DNA of 64,000 nucleotides from an uncultured Aquimarina sp. (GCA_947499005.1 CANMML010000019.1:1-64000); one strand, 5' to 3'; counted from the stretch's first letter, positions 9,612 to 19,803 are shown. Notes: generated by a model from the letters alone, not told the origin. Numbers and translations are program-made.

Positions 9612-10496
9612 TTACTTAGTTGATACAATATTTGATTCCCCTGTTTTAAATGAATCTTCATTAGTGCTAAAAACATAAGTGTAGCTCATGCACACGCCCG
9701 AATAACCCGTTATCGACTCGTCGGGGTAAATCTTTAACACATACGTTTTGTCATTTTCTAGATCTTTTAATAGTGTATGCTTTTGGGTTAAAGATTTATA
9801 GGGAATATTTTGTTTTAAAATTTTAGCCTCTTTATTTCTCGAGTTCGAATTTAAATCGGGATGTTCATTTAATAAATCCATAAACTCCTCTAAGGATTTA
9901 GATTTATTAATATTATAAACTTCCTGAATAGTATAAGACCCCACTTCATCCAATCGATTTAATTCTACATGAAAATTGGCACTTCCGAAATTAGAATTAT
10001 AGTTATTTGAAATGCTACTAGAATCGAATTGCACATCAAGATTTTTCGAGTTTCCTTTTTCTGAAATTGAAACTTGCATTACAGATGATGGAATATCAAT
10101 CATATTGGATATTTCTCCCCCATAAACGTCAGTAACAGAAATAACTTTTACACCAGCAGGAAGTTGATCAATGATAATCTCATCTTGAAAGAAAACATCA
10201 TTAACTAAATGTTCATCGGCTTCGTTGTAAAAAAGAGAATTTGTGATATCTGCAGTATTGGAATACCTAGAATAAATGTGACTGTACTCGTCTACAACAA
10301 TTTTGTAAGGCGTATGTCCATTGATAACATTGATTTTGATAATGCCGTTATTAGACTCGCAACTAGATTTTTGAATGACTTCCCATTCAAAACTGAAAGC
10401 ATCATTTGTTTTGTTGGAAGCACAGACCACTGTGCTAACACAAAACACCGCAACCATAAGAATGGATCGGATACTGTGTGTAAGAGAATTTTTCAT
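9612..10496 (-). CDS. Secreted protein of unknown function with one SprB-like motif
   Basis: From the ATG at 10494-10496 the product has 295 residues with a signal peptide ending near VVCAS (residue 26). Just after it, residues about 37-60 read SSCESNNGIIKINVINGHTP and continue YKI. This resembles a single SprB/PKD-like repeat unit found in flavobacterial gliding adhesins. The rest is not recognised. No T9SS C-terminal domain is visible. It lies 84 bases upstream of lgt on the same strand. A periplasmic or surface location is inferred from the signal peptide only. Confidence 0.7.
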   Translation of the reverse strand: MKNSLTHSIRSILMVAVFCVSTVVCASNKTNDAFSFEWEVIQKSSCESNNGIIKINVINGHTPYKIVVDEYSHIYSRYSNTADITNSLFYNEADEHLVNDVFFQDEIIIDQLPAGVKVISVTDVYGGEISNMIDIPSSVMQVSISEKGNSKNLDVQFDSSSISNNYNSNFGSANFHVELNRLDEVGSYTIQEVYNINKSKSLEEFMDLLNEHPDLNSNSRNKEAKILKQNIPYKSLTQKHTLLKDLENDKTYVLKIYPDESITGYSGVCMSYTYVFSTNEDSFKTGESNIVSTK

Positions 10497-10751
10497 AGTT
10501 ATCTGTTTTAAATTCCTAAACAATTAGGGGTTACCCAACTACAAAATACGCCTCGTCAAAAAAAATCTACAAAATCAAAAAAGTAGTGTTATAATCAAAT
10601 ACTAAAACTTTTAATTGTTAAATATATTAGTTGAGTAACTTCTCGCTTTATCTCTTAAAGATAAGAAATATAAGCGTTAGATGCTAAAAATTAACACTTT
10701 ATAAAATGTTAAAAAAGAATCTAGCACATTTTTAGAAAAGACAATAAGTGG

Positions 10752-10973
10752 CTAAGGTACAGGGTCATAGCCGCTATTTCCCCACGGGTGGCAACTGAAA
10801 ATACGTTTTATGGCTAATTTCCCTCCTTTAAAAAGGCCATGCTTTTTTAATGCTTCTTGAGTATATGTAGAGCATGTAGGTTGAAACCGACAAGAAGCAG
10901 GTGTCATAGGAGATATCACATTTTTATAAATGAAGATTAAAAATAAGAATGGAGCGATTAGTATTTTTTTCAT
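10752..10973 (-). CDS. yidD: Membrane protein insertion efficiency factor YidD
   Basis: This 73-residue protein matches YidD in length and in its hallmark residues: an N-terminal amphipathic hydrophobic stretch, then [20 protein letters not shown], a conserved glycine/lysine stretch, and the C-terminal [15 protein letters not shown]. YidD assists YidC in inserting inner membrane proteins. In many phyla it sits beside rnpA and yidC; here it follows cysS and a small membrane protein instead, an arrangement I believe is usual in Flavobacteriia. The gap from the upstream gene is 27 bases. Confidence 0.95.
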   Translation of the reverse strand: MKKILIAPFLFLIFIYKNVISPMTPASCRFQPTCSTYTQEALKKHGLFKGGKLAIKRIFSCHPWGNSGYDPVP

Positions 10974-11000
10974 GAGAATTACTTTATAACTCTATGTGAT

Positions 11001-11312
11001 TTATAAATTTAAAAGCCGAAAATAGAAGGCTAGTACTGTTAAAAAAGGATAGATAAATAGAATTACATGAAAAACCAAAGCTATATATCTGAATTTATTT
11101 TTCTTAAATAGCCCAATTATACAGAAAACTAGCGATAATAAAATTAAAAGCTTATCATAAGTATACAAATCAATGATGACACTACCCGCACTAATATTTG
11201 AATTCTTTGACTCGACTTTGCTCACTTCGTATAACTCGGACAGTAATGCGAAATTGTAAATAATAAAAATAATAACCAGTATTATAGATATCAAAGACAA
11301 AGATTTCTTCAT
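11001..11312 (-). CDS. Small membrane protein of unknown function
   Basis: This 103-residue protein has three hydrophobic helices (about residues 4-28, 50-68 and 74-98) separated by short charged loops. It contains no motif I recognise. It lies between cysS (20-base gap) and yidD (27-base gap) on the same strand, so it is probably part of that transcript. An inner membrane location is predicted. Confidence 0.65.
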   Translation of the reverse strand: MKKSLSLISIILVIIFIIYNFALLSELYEVSKVESKNSNISAGSVIIDLYTYDKLLILLSLVFCIIGLFKKNKFRYIALVFHVILFIYPFLTVLAFYFRLLNL

Positions 11313-11332
11313 TTTATTTGCCTATTGCCTAA

Positions 11333-12826
11333 TTAGTAACTAAAAGTAGTTCCTTCTCTTCCGTCCTTTAATTGAATTCCTTTTTCAGCAAGGGTATCAC
11401 GAATTTGATCACTTAAAGCAAAATTTTTATTAGCTCTAGCTTCTTTTCGCATTTCTATCAATAATTCGATAGCACCATCAAGTTTTTCGCTAAGATCGTT
11501 TCCAGCTTCATCAGTTGCTTGAAGTCCTAATACCTCAAATACAAAAACAGTTAACGTATTTTTTAAAATATTAAAATCATCAGTGCTAACCTTGGCTTTA
11601 TTCTCTTTTAAATTATTAATGAATTTAACAGCTTCAAATAAATGGGAAATTAAGATAGGACTATTAAAATCATCATTCATGGCATCGTAGCAACGTTGTT
11701 TCCATGCTGTAGTGTCAAATTCTTCAGATGTAGCTTTTGCTGGAGTAATAGTTTCAAAAGACTTTATAGCCTCCATAAGCTTATTAAATCCTTTTTCCGA
11801 AGCTTCTAAAGCATCATTAGAGAAATCCATAATACTTCTGTAATGCGCTTGAAGCATAAAGAAGCGTACCACTGTAGGTTTGAAACTTTTAGCTAAAATG
11901 TCATTATCCCCATTAAAAATTTCCTGAGGTAATAAAGTATTTCCTGTACTTTTTGACATTTTTTTACTGTTCAATGTCAGCATGTTGGCGTGCATCCAGT
12001 AGTTTACAGGCGTTTTTCCACATGCGGCTTCTCCTTGTGCAATTTCACATTCGTGATGGGGGAATTTTAAATCCATTCCACCTCCATGAATATCGAAAGT
12101 CTCTCCAAGGTATTTAGTACTCATTACCGTACACTCTAAATGCCATCCAGGGAATCCGTCACCCCATGGACTAGGCCAGCGCATGATGTGTACGGGCTCT
12201 GCTTTTTTCCAGAGTGCAAAATCTTGAGGGTTTCGTTTTTCGCTTTGACCAGCTAACTCACGTGAGTTATTGATCATGTCTTCTAGGTTACGTCCACTTA
12301 ACTTTCCGTAGTCATTCGTTTCATTGAATTTAACCACGTCAAAGTATACCGAACCATTGACCTCATATGCAAAACCATTTTTGATAATGGTTTTAATGAT
12401 TTCAATTTGTTCTATAATATGTCCTGTTGCTGTAGGCTCAATACTGGGAGGAAGGTTGTTAAATTGCTTTAGGATATTATGAAAGCCAACCGTGTAGCGT
12501 TGCACAACTTCCATAGGTTCTACTTGCTCTAGTCGAGCTTTTTTAGAGATTTTATCCTCTCCTGCATCGGCATCATTTTCCAAATGACCAGCATCGGTAA
12601 TATTACGTACATAGCGAACTTTATACCCTAAATGCTTAAGATAGCGAAATATCAAATCGAAAGAAATAAACGTACGACAGTTTCCTAAATGCACATCGCT
12701 ATATACTGTAGGTCCACAAACATAAAGCCCTATACGTCCAGGAGTGATAGAGGTAAATATTTCTTTGTTACCAGAAATAGAATTATAAATTTTTAGTTCT
12801 TGCTGTTCGTACAACGCTGTACTCAT
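11333..12826 (-). CDS. cysS: Cysteinyl-tRNA synthetase
   Basis: CysRS charges tRNA-Cys in the cytoplasm. The 497-residue product shows the class I signatures [17 protein letters not shown] (zinc ligand Cys and HIGH-type motif HLGN) and KMSKSTGN (KMSKS loop). The remaining zinc ligands appear in WHLECTVMS and [10 protein letters not shown]. The DALR anticodon-binding region is at the C-terminus. Length and motif spacing are normal. It probably leads the transcript that continues into the small membrane protein and yidD. Confidence 0.97.
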   Translation of the reverse strand: MSTALYEQQELKIYNSISGNKEIFTSITPGRIGLYVCGPTVYSDVHLGNCRTFISFDLIFRYLKHLGYKVRYVRNITDAGHLENDADAGEDKISKKARLEQVEPMEVVQRYTVGFHNILKQFNNLPPSIEPTATGHIIEQIEIIKTIIKNGFAYEVNGSVYFDVVKFNETNDYGKLSGRNLEDMINNSRELAGQSEKRNPQDFALWKKAEPVHIMRWPSPWGDGFPGWHLECTVMSTKYLGETFDIHGGGMDLKFPHHECEIAQGEAACGKTPVNYWMHANMLTLNSKKMSKSTGNTLLPQEIFNGDNDILAKSFKPTVVRFFMLQAHYRSIMDFSNDALEASEKGFNKLMEAIKSFETITPAKATSEEFDTTAWKQRCYDAMNDDFNSPILISHLFEAVKFINNLKENKAKVSTDDFNILKNTLTVFVFEVLGLQATDEAGNDLSEKLDGAIELLIEMRKEARANKNFALSDQIRDTLAEKGIQLKDGREGTTFSY

Positions 12827-12916
12827 ATCGATAATATATTTGAAATCTTCCGAGGTAAAAATACAAGGATTTTATGGGAGAACTAAAAAAACTAAATGAT
12901 TAATTCTGTTATTAAT

Positions 12917-13215
12917 TTAAAGTGTGCTTTTAGAAGGAAACCCATCACCAGCTCTATAGGTCAATATAAAGCCATGGTTGTTACTAAGAGGAGTAGCTCC
13001 CAAAAACAGGTATAGTTGTAGGTGATTCTTAAGTTCTCATTGATGAATAAACCTAGTAACAAGTTGATAGAAGAAGTTGTCCTGTAACCAGCACCAACTT
13101 CTATTCTGTTCTTAGAATTTCCAGAAATATTAAAATCGAATTGAGCAGGGGTTTCCTTTACAAATTTGGCTAAAATATTAGGCTGAATTCTAATCTTTTG
13201 AAAAAGTGATTCAAA
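12917..13215 (-). pseudogene. Decayed fragment of a PorP/SprF-type type IX secretion membrane protein
   Basis: Reading the minus strand from 13215 gives FESLFQKIRIQPNILAKFVK followed by a Q-F-D-F-N stretch, the segment VEVGAGYRT-like (here IEVGAGYRTTSSINLLLGLF) and INENLRITYNYT. This is the C-terminal pattern of PorP/SprF outer membrane proteins, which partner T9SS adhesins. A frameshift at a run of five A residues (13002-13006, plus strand) breaks the frame. Adding one base restores LGATPLSNNHGFILTYRAGD and a stop at 12917. A TAG lies directly before the fragment and no start codon fits, so the gene is also truncated at its 5' end. The frameshift alone could be a sequencing error; the missing N-terminus could not. 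Confidence 0.7.
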
Positions 13216-13373
13216 CTAAAAAGATGTATTTAGGAGAGGGCATTTAGAAGATATTTTTTTAATCAACTATCTTAATGAAAGGGTGAAATCTGTGTGGCTG
13301 AAAACTACTTTTGTTAAAATTATGAGTCAAACCTTGGAGAATTCAATCGTCAATTTGGAATTAAGATAAAACC

Positions 13374-13976
13374 CTAACTGTTCTTAAAATACTCTTTTTT
13401 TACTTTACTGAATGTTTCTGGAGTCATCGCCAAATAAGTAGCCAATAATTTTTGAGGAACTTCTAATATAAATTGATTGGCATTTTGATTGATTTCCATA
13501 AAAAGTTTAAATCTTTGAGCCGCACTGGAATGTTGAAGCATAAAAGACCTATTCTCTCTTTCCAAAAATTTATATTCTAAAGACTTTAAATAGATAAAAC
13601 AAAATGTATGGTTATTCTTTATTAGTTTTTCAAAATCTGACTTGTAAAAATATACTAGCTCTACATCTGTTACAGCTTCATGAATTTCCATTGACGGGGA
13701 TTCCTCCATATAGCTTTTTAAAGCATTAAAGTACATTCCTGAAATTTTGATATCGATAGTGTAGGATTGTTCTTCAATCATTACATATTGGTGTACTACC
13801 CCTGATGCAGTGTAGGTTAATTTATCATCAATATCACCGAGGCCGAGTATTATTTCGCCTTTTTTAAATGTTTTCTCTTTTAAAATTTCTCTAAAAGGTT
13901 CAAATTCCTCTAATTGTATGGAGAAATTCTCTTTTAAACCGTTGTAAATTGCTTCTATTGATTTATTAAAATTCAT
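13374..13976 (-). CDS. Crp/Fnr-family transcriptional regulator
   Basis: The 200-residue protein has an N-terminal cyclic-nucleotide-binding fold (about residues 20-135, with FKKGEIILGLGDIDDKLTYTASG) and a short C-terminal helix-turn-helix containing PQKLLATYLAMTPETFSKVKK. This layout is typical of Bacteroidota Crp/Fnr proteins that lack the classical cAMP-contact residues, so the effector is unknown. It stands alone, with 472 bases to folE upstream. No target can be assigned from sequence. Confidence 0.85.
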   Translation of the reverse strand: MNFNKSIEAIYNGLKENFSIQLEEFEPFREILKEKTFKKGEIILGLGDIDDKLTYTASGVVHQYVMIEEQSYTIDIKISGMYFNALKSYMEESPSMEIHEAVTDVELVYFYKSDFEKLIKNNHTFCFIYLKSLEYKFLERENRSFMLQHSSAAQRFKLFMEINQNANQFILEVPQKLLATYLAMTPETFSKVKKEYFKNS

Positions 13977-14358
13977 TAATGTAAGTTTAAATTTGGATCA
14001 ATCACTATTGAGTTTTTTTACGAGAAAAAGAAGTGAAATTATCCTTTGTTTTAGAGAATTCTTCGGTTCCAGATATTCACAATTAGTTTCGAGTGTTATC
14101 GCTATTATTAGCTTTAGCTAGCTTGTGAAAATTTTCAAATAGATAAAGCATTGGATTTAAAAGGAAATGAAGAGTAAAAGTGAAGCGCAAAAATATACAG
14201 GAAATATAATTTTTCTTTATCATGGGGGATATCATATTGGTTGGTCAACCAAAAGTATCTATTTGTAAGTCTTTAGATTATCGCTATAAGATGTTTTAGA
14301 TCAAATACGTAATAAACCGATAGAACGTATTAAAACAATTTTACTAACATCGTAAAAT
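13977..14358. other. Gene-poor intergenic stretch
   Basis: This region separates the Crp-family gene from the folE terminator. It holds a 16-bp inverted repeat, TTGGTTG GT CAACCAA, at about 14239-14254. It also has a possible 33-codon frame at 14167-14268 (plus strand) with no convincing ribosome-binding site and no recognisable product. I see no RNA gene or mobile element here. Confidence 0.5.
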
Positions 14359-14395
14359 AAGATATCCCAAAGCAAGTCTTGCTTTGGGATATCTT
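14359..14395. terminator. Bidirectional-type hairpin downstream of folE
   Basis: A 17-bp perfect stem (AAGATATCCCAAAGCAA and its complement) with a three-base loop is flanked by T-rich sequence on both sides. It lies 54 bases beyond the folE stop, so it most likely ends the folE transcript on the minus strand. Confidence 0.85.
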
Positions 14396-14448
14396 ATTTT
14401 TTTCTTATAAATGCCCTGTAGGCTCAGTTAGAGATGGATTACTATAAA

Positions 14449-15129
14449 TTAGTGAAACTTAGTTTCCATTTTTATATAGTCTATAAATTCTCTTTTAACA
14501 TCGGGGTCTTTAAACCTTCCTCCGAACTCGCTAGTTATTGTGCTACTTTCAATATCACGAATACCACGAGAATTTACGCACAGATGTTTTGCATCAATAA
14601 TACAAGCGACATCATCAGTCCCAAGTGCATTTTGCATCTCCTGAACAATTTGCATAGTCAAGCGTTCTTGTACCTGAGGTCTTTTTGCATAATAGTCTAC
14701 AATACGATTCATCTTGGATAATCCGAGAACTTTACCGTTAGAAATATAGGCTACGTGTGCACGACCAACTATTGGTAAAAAATGATGCTCGCAAGTAGAG
14801 TAAACAGTAATGTTTTTCTCAACCAACATCTCTCCATATTTATAACTATTATCAAAAGAAGAAGCTTTGGGTTTGTTTTTAGGGTCTAAACCACTAAAAA
14901 TTTCCTTGACAAACATTTTAGCTACTCGTCTTGGTGTCCCTTTAAGGCTATCATCTGTTAAATCCAGACCTAAAGTTTCCATGATACGAGTAACATCTTC
15001 TTTGATAGAAGCGATTTTATCTTCTGAAGAAAGTTCAAAAGCATCTTTGCGCATTGGAGTTACAGCACTAGTGCTTACATGGTTATCTCCTATAAAATCT
15101 TGTTCGTTAACTTCTTGAGATTCTTTCAT
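14449..15129 (-). CDS. folE: GTP cyclohydrolase I
   Basis: FolE converts GTP to 7,8-dihydroneopterin triphosphate, the first step to folate. The 226-residue product carries the zinc-binding/catalytic motif CEHHFLP near residue 114. Other family signatures are GLSKMNRIVDYYAKRPQVQE and the second zinc ligand region DAKHLCVNSRGI. The first 35 residues are a variable leader rich in acidic and polar residues. Length and motifs are normal for the type IA family. The gene is isolated and ends at the hairpin just downstream. Confidence 0.97.
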   Translation of the reverse strand: MKESQEVNEQDFIGDNHVSTSAVTPMRKDAFELSSEDKIASIKEDVTRIMETLGLDLTDDSLKGTPRRVAKMFVKEIFSGLDPKNKPKASSFDNSYKYGEMLVEKNITVYSTCEHHFLPIVGRAHVAYISNGKVLGLSKMNRIVDYYAKRPQVQERLTMQIVQEMQNALGTDDVACIIDAKHLCVNSRGIRDIESSTITSEFGGRFKDPDVKREFIDYIKMETKFH

Positions 15130-15237
15130 TCAAATAAACGATTTAATGCCTGAGGCAAGCAATAAAATTAGCGCACAAAGATACTACATTATATAATCAA
15201 TGTAAAATTTGAGGCAACTACTAAGCCTAAAGCTGTG

Positions 15238-16791
15238 TTAAAAGTTTACACCTAGAGTAACTGTAATTTGATTACGGGTTATATCAATATTTCCAGAATT
15301 GGAAAAAGCATTATTTTCAAATGGAGTTTCATTATAGTTTGTCTGCGTATTGGTATAGGCTCCATCTAATTTCCATTTTCCCCAATCATAACCGATTCCA
15401 AAAGAAAACCCTTTAGATTCGCCATCGATAGTGTTATTTTTATAAGGAGAAGTACTATAGTTGGCCCCAGCTCTAAAACGCCATTCTTCTAATCGAGCTT
15501 CAGCACCGATGCGATAAGTATCAACTGCTTGAAAAGTGTCATTCGTAATTTGATTGATAAGATCATTATTTGAAAAACGACTATCGAAACGTGTTTTCGA
15601 TAAATCTTGACGATCATATTGTGCAGAAATAAGTCCTCCTTTTCCCAGAATAACCGCCAAACTTGCAGATAATTTCCCTGGGGTTCTTAAACCGTAATCA
15701 GGGATTTCAATTAATAAATCAGGGTCTACAGCAAATGGATTATTGTTATTAGGGTTCGCTACAGGTGCTTGACCAGCTTGACTTCGAATAAGATTTTCGC
15801 TAAGGTTTCCAAAAGTGAATTCTCTAGTCTCAGAAGTAAATTCATACCAAGTTGGTGTTTGGTAGCTTAATCCAATACGAACATTGTCAAACTTTTGTAT
15901 TAAACCAATACCAGCAGAAATACCTGCTGCGAATTCTTCTCTTTCAATACTATATGTAAAATCATATATAAAGTCACCATTAGCTTCTTCAGACAGTTCA
16001 TTGAAGCTCGTGCGTACACTTCGATCGATTTGATGAATATTGATATTAGCTCCTATGTGCAAGCCACTTTCGTATTGGACAGCACCATTAAGTGTAAACT
16101 TACTTTTGTGTCCGCTATTTATGATATTTATATTTTGAATATTATTGTTTCCTGCTTCTGAGAAATAACTGTTACCATCAGCATTAGGGGAAATAATTCC
16201 GCTATTGAAGGCAAGAAAACTTTGTTCTCCTCTAGCTCCATGTAGTTCACTGGCATTGATAAAATTATCTGTCAATGAGAAATTGTTGACGTCTTCTAGA
16301 TCTCCAAAAGGAATTCCCTCTGCATTTGAAGCAAAGTACGTTCCAATGGTATTATTTAATTGATCTTGACCAAATAAAATGTCATTTCTATAGTCAGCTT
16401 CTAATTGGTAATTTAAAGAGATCGCAATTTTTGAAACTTTAGTATTACTATAGGAAGGTTCTAGTATTATTACTCCTCCAGCTTGATTAAATGTTAAATT
16501 GTTACGATTAGTATCGGTAGTATTTCCAAAATAATTACTAGAAAAATCTTTATTATTACTACCAACAGTTAATCCACCATAAGAGGTTCTAAAGACAGCA
16601 GAAGATGCAGGGTTTTGGCTGACAGCGGTTAGGTCACCACCAAGAGCGCCAAAAGCTCCTCCAAGTGATTGGTAACGCGCTGTTCCGAAATCTTGAGTTG
16701 TTCCGAAGTGATATACGTCACTAGTGGTCTGAGCGTAACTTGCCCATCCTATTACCGAAACGGCAAGGAAATTAAGAATATGCTTTTTCAT
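15238..16791 (-). CDS. FadL/OmpP1/TodX-family outer membrane transport protein
   Basis: This 517-residue protein has a signal peptide ending SYAQ (residue 21) and the family's N-terminal pattern, including GTARYQSLGGAFGALGGDLTAVSQNPAS. The remainder is a predicted beta-barrel of alternating segments ending in LGVNF. Family members let hydrophobic molecules such as fatty acids or aromatics through the outer membrane. The gene lies 58 bases downstream of the S/R/N-rich lipoprotein gene on the same strand. The order FadL-like, lipoprotein, divergent proS is, to my knowledge, common in Flavobacteriia. Confidence 0.88.
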   Translation of the reverse strand: MKKHILNFLAVSVIGWASYAQTTSDVYHFGTTQDFGTARYQSLGGAFGALGGDLTAVSQNPASSAVFRTSYGGLTVGSNNKDFSSNYFGNTTDTNRNNLTFNQAGGVIILEPSYSNTKVSKIAISLNYQLEADYRNDILFGQDQLNNTIGTYFASNAEGIPFGDLEDVNNFSLTDNFINASELHGARGEQSFLAFNSGIISPNADGNSYFSEAGNNNIQNINIINSGHKSKFTLNGAVQYESGLHIGANINIHQIDRSVRTSFNELSEEANGDFIYDFTYSIEREEFAAGISAGIGLIQKFDNVRIGLSYQTPTWYEFTSETREFTFGNLSENLIRSQAGQAPVANPNNNNPFAVDPDLLIEIPDYGLRTPGKLSASLAVILGKGGLISAQYDRQDLSKTRFDSRFSNNDLINQITNDTFQAVDTYRIGAEARLEEWRFRAGANYSTSPYKNNTIDGESKGFSFGIGYDWGKWKLDGAYTNTQTNYNETPFENNAFSNSGNIDITRNQITVTLGVNF

Positions 16792-16849
16792 TTTTTGCGC
16801 TGTATTTTGTTACTGTAAGGGTGATTTGTAAAATCAATACGATGTTTAG

Positions 16850-17953
16850 TTACCTTCTTCTGTAAGACCTTCCGCTTGAACCAGAAGAACTTCTTCCGTA
16901 AGAACGGCTTCCAGAACTAGAGCCTCTGCTGTAGCTTCGAGAAGAGCTAGACCCTCGAGAACCACTATAAGTTCTAGAATTACTAGAGCTGCTTCTGCCA
17001 GAAGAATAATTTCTGCTGTTAGATGAGTTATTTATTTTTTTTCTGGTACTCGTAGAAGAATTATTTCTTGGAGTGTATGTTCTATTACGAGAGCTGTAAC
17101 TTCTGTTGTTGCTATTTGTATTATTCCCATTAGAATATGTTCTACGACTGGTGTTCCCGTTTTGAGAATACGTTCTTCTAGAATTATTAATTGTTTTTGC
17201 TCCTCTTATATTATTGCTATATGTTCTTCTATTTGTAGCATATCCATTTCTAGAATTGTAATTTCTATTGTTAGCATTCCTTGTGTAGACTCTTCTAGAA
17301 TTGTAAACATATCTTGGGCTTCTGTAATATCTGTGGCGATAAGGTCTATTGTAGAAGCCTCCGTAAAAATTATTGCCGTAAAAGGGATGTCCATAGAATC
17401 CATTTCCGAAGCCAAAATTAAAGCCGATGAAAGGAGTGTTGTAAAAACCATTGTAAAAGCCGCCATTCCAATAAGGGCCAAATCCTCCGTTAAATCCATA
17501 AAAATTTCTAAAACCACGATTCCAAAAAGGATAATAATTGTTGAAACCCCATGCATTGCCTCCAATAATATTAATTGTAGTATTCGAGTCATCGTAAGAA
17601 TCTTCCCAGCCAGGGTTGCTGACTACGGCATTATTTTCATTAGTATCGCTGTAGTTTCCACTAGAATAATTTTCAATATCTGTAAATACTTCAGCCTCTT
17701 CTTGCTCGACAGCTCGCAGTTCTTCAAGTTTTTTAGAAAAATAATTGTTGCCAATACTCGCTTGAGCAGGGGCATTAGTTACTTGCTGTTGAGGTCTTGC
17801 CTGTGGTGCAGGTTTAGATCCAGAGTCCGCGTAAATTCCATCATCATCATACGTCACAGCTTGGTAAGACCCACAAGCGGTTATGCAAAGTGATAGAAAT
17901 GCGAAAAATAAACCTTTATAAAACGTTGTAGTGATGTTTTCTAGGAATCGCAT
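16850..17953 (-). CDS. Low-complexity Ser/Arg/Tyr/Asn-rich lipoprotein
   Basis: The 367-residue product begins with a lipoprotein signal (lipobox ITAC, Cys27). The middle (about residues 130-215) is rich in glycine, asparagine, phenylalanine and tyrosine. From about 216 to the end it is almost wholly arginine, serine, tyrosine and asparagine, with repeated SRxYS and RTYS units and a final SGRSYRRR. The tail is strongly basic and probably disordered. A surface or envelope adhesive, polyanion-binding or structural role is possible but not shown. It is divergent from proS, with about 100 bases between start codons. Confidence 0.7.
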   Translation of the reverse strand: MRFLENITTTFYKGLFFAFLSLCITACGSYQAVTYDDDGIYADSGSKPAPQARPQQQVTNAPAQASIGNNYFSKKLEELRAVEQEEAEVFTDIENYSSGNYSDTNENNAVVSNPGWEDSYDDSNTTINIIGGNAWGFNNYYPFWNRGFRNFYGFNGGFGPYWNGGFYNGFYNTPFIGFNFGFGNGFYGHPFYGNNFYGGFYNRPYRHRYYRSPRYVYNSRRVYTRNANNRNYNSRNGYATNRRTYSNNIRGAKTINNSRRTYSQNGNTSRRTYSNGNNTNSNNRSYSSRNRTYTPRNNSSTSTRKKINNSSNSRNYSSGRSSSSNSRTYSGSRGSSSSRSYSRGSSSGSRSYGRSSSGSSGRSYRRR

Positions 17954-18052
17954 ATCTATAGTTTTTAATTGTTGAACATTTTAAATTTAGTTAGTTTTGC
18001 GCTAACCACAAATTTAAAATATAAAGCACAATAGTTGTGCCAAAATAAGACT

Positions 18053-19531
18053 ATGGCTAAAGGATTAACAAAACGTAGTGAGGATTATTCGAAATGGTAT
18101 AATGAATTGGTAGTCAAAGCTGATTTAGCAGAGAATGCTGCCGTTCGTGGGTGTATGGTAATTAAGCCATATGGCTATGCTATTTGGGAAAAAATGCAAG
18201 CAGAGTTAGATAAGAAGTTTAAGGAAACAGGGCATCAAAATGCTTATTTCCCTCTTTTTGTTCCTAAAAGCTTGTTTGAAGCTGAAGAGAAAAATGCAGA
18301 AGGTTTTGCAAAAGAATGTGCTGTAGTAACACACTATCGTTTAAAAGCCGATCCTGATAATGAAGGGAAGTTGATTGCTGACCCCGATGCTAAATTGGAA
18401 GAGGAACTAGTGGTGCGTCCTACTTCTGAAGCCATTATCTGGAATACTTATAAAGGTTGGATACAATCCTATAGAGATTTACCGATATTGGTTAATCAAT
18501 GGGCTAATGTCGTTCGTTGGGAGATGCGTACTCGTTTATTTTTACGTACAGCCGAATTTTTATGGCAAGAAGGGCATACAGCTCATGCTACTAAAAAGGA
18601 AGCTTTAGCGGAAACGACTCAGATGAACCAGATTTATGCTGAATTTGTTCAGAATTTTATGGCGATTCCTGTAGTACAGGGACGTAAAACAGAATCAGAA
18701 CGATTTGCTGGAGCCGATGATACATTCTGTATCGAAGCTTTAATGCAAGATGGGAAAGCATTACAGGCAGGAACTTCTCATTTCCTAGGACAGAATTTTG
18801 CTAAAGCTTTTGATGTAAAGTATACAACTAAAGAAGGAAAGCAAGAATATGTGTGGGCAACTTCTTGGGGGGTGTCAACACGTCTAATGGGAGCTTTAAT
18901 CATGACACATAGTGATGATCAAGGTTTAGTATTGCCGCCAAATTTAGCGCCAACACAAGTAGTTATTGTGCCTATATATAAAGGAGAAGAGCAGTTGGCT
19001 CAAATTTCCGAAGTAGCTAACGGAATTGTAGAAGAATTAAGAGCGCTAGGGATTTCTGTGAAGTTTGATGATAGAGACACTATGCGTCCAGGAGCAAAGT
19101 TTGCAGAATATGAGTTGAAAGGAGTGCCGTTGCGAATTGCAATTGGTCCAAAAGATCTTGAAAAAGGTCAAGTTGAGTTGGCTCGTCGTGATAATTTGAC
19201 AAAGACTGCTGTTGTAAGAGAAGGTATAGGAATGCATATCAAAGACTTGTTGAATGAAATTCAAGAGGCTTTATTCGATAAGGCATTAACTTATAGAAAC
19301 GAGCACATCACAGAAGTAAATTCTTTTGATGAGTTTAAAGAAGTGTTAGAAACTAAAGGAGGGTTTATTTCTGCTCATTGGGACGGAGCCATAGAGACAG
19401 AGGCTAAAATAAAAGAGTTAACAAAGGCAACGATACGTTGTATTCCTTTCGAATTTAAGGAAGAAGAAGGAGTTTGTGTGTATTCTGGAGCTCCTTCAAA
19501 AACACGTGTATTATTTGCAAAAGCATACTAA
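18053..19531 (+). CDS. proS: Prolyl-tRNA synthetase (archaeal/eukaryote-like form)
   Basis: ProRS charges tRNA-Pro. The 492-residue form starting at the ATG at 18053 lacks the insertion/editing domain between class II motifs 2 and 3. It has the C-terminal extension of the short, eukaryote-like class found in Bacteroidota. Visible motifs are [13 protein letters not shown] with [20 protein letters not shown] (motif 2) and [14 protein letters not shown] (motif 3). A TTG six codons upstream is in frame, but the ATG before [18 protein letters not shown] fits the family. It is followed by tRNA-Glu genes and rpsT. Confidence 0.96.
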   Translation: MAKGLTKRSEDYSKWYNELVVKADLAENAAVRGCMVIKPYGYAIWEKMQAELDKKFKETGHQNAYFPLFVPKSLFEAEEKNAEGFAKECAVVTHYRLKADPDNEGKLIADPDAKLEEELVVRPTSEAIIWNTYKGWIQSYRDLPILVNQWANVVRWEMRTRLFLRTAEFLWQEGHTAHATKKEALAETTQMNQIYAEFVQNFMAIPVVQGRKTESERFAGADDTFCIEALMQDGKALQAGTSHFLGQNFAKAFDVKYTTKEGKQEYVWATSWGVSTRLMGALIMTHSDDQGLVLPPNLAPTQVVIVPIYKGEEQLAQISEVANGIVEELRALGISVKFDDRDTMRPGAKFAEYELKGVPLRIAIGPKDLEKGQVELARRDNLTKTAVVREGIGMHIKDLLNEIQEALFDKALTYRNEHITEVNSFDEFKEVLETKGGFISAHWDGAIETEAKIKELTKATIRCIPFEFKEEEGVCVYSGAPSKTRVLFAKAY

Positions 19532-19624
19532 GATATCAAAAGAAATTTTTTTTGAAAAAACTTTTGAATGCAGTGCTTGCGGAATAGAAAATTAGATGTA
19601 TATTTGCATCCGCATTTACGGCAT

Positions 19625-19696
19625 GGCCCGTTCGTCTATCGGTTAGGACATCAGGTTTTCATCCTGGGAAGAGGGGTTCGATTCCCCTACGGGCTA
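19625..19696 (+). tRNA. tRNA-Glu (TTC), copy 1
   Basis: The 72-base sequence folds as a cloverleaf with acceptor stem GGCCCGT/ACGGGCT, anticodon loop TTTTCAT (anticodon TTC) and T-arm GGGGTTCGATTCCCC. CCA is not encoded. It is identical to the second copy at 19804. Both lie between proS and rpsT and could share a transcript. Confidence 0.96.
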
Positions 19697-19803
19697 CGAT
19701 ACTTAAACAAGAATTCAAAATGTAGAATTCAAGATTATACGGATACTCTAGTAGTGTTTAATTGTAAAATCTTAATTTAGCGTTTTCAATTCGTAATTTG
19801 TAT

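Noticed and set aside
14167..14268. 33-codon plus-strand frame in the folE/Crp intergenic region
   Set aside because: No good ribosome site, no recognisable product and no coupling to a neighbour; kept only as a note in the intergenic entry.
17162..17893. 243-codon plus-strand frame antisense to the S/R/N-rich lipoprotein
   Set aside because: The Ile/Ser/Arg-rich product is the expected mirror of the low-complexity gene on the other strand, and the minus-strand frame has a lipobox and start.
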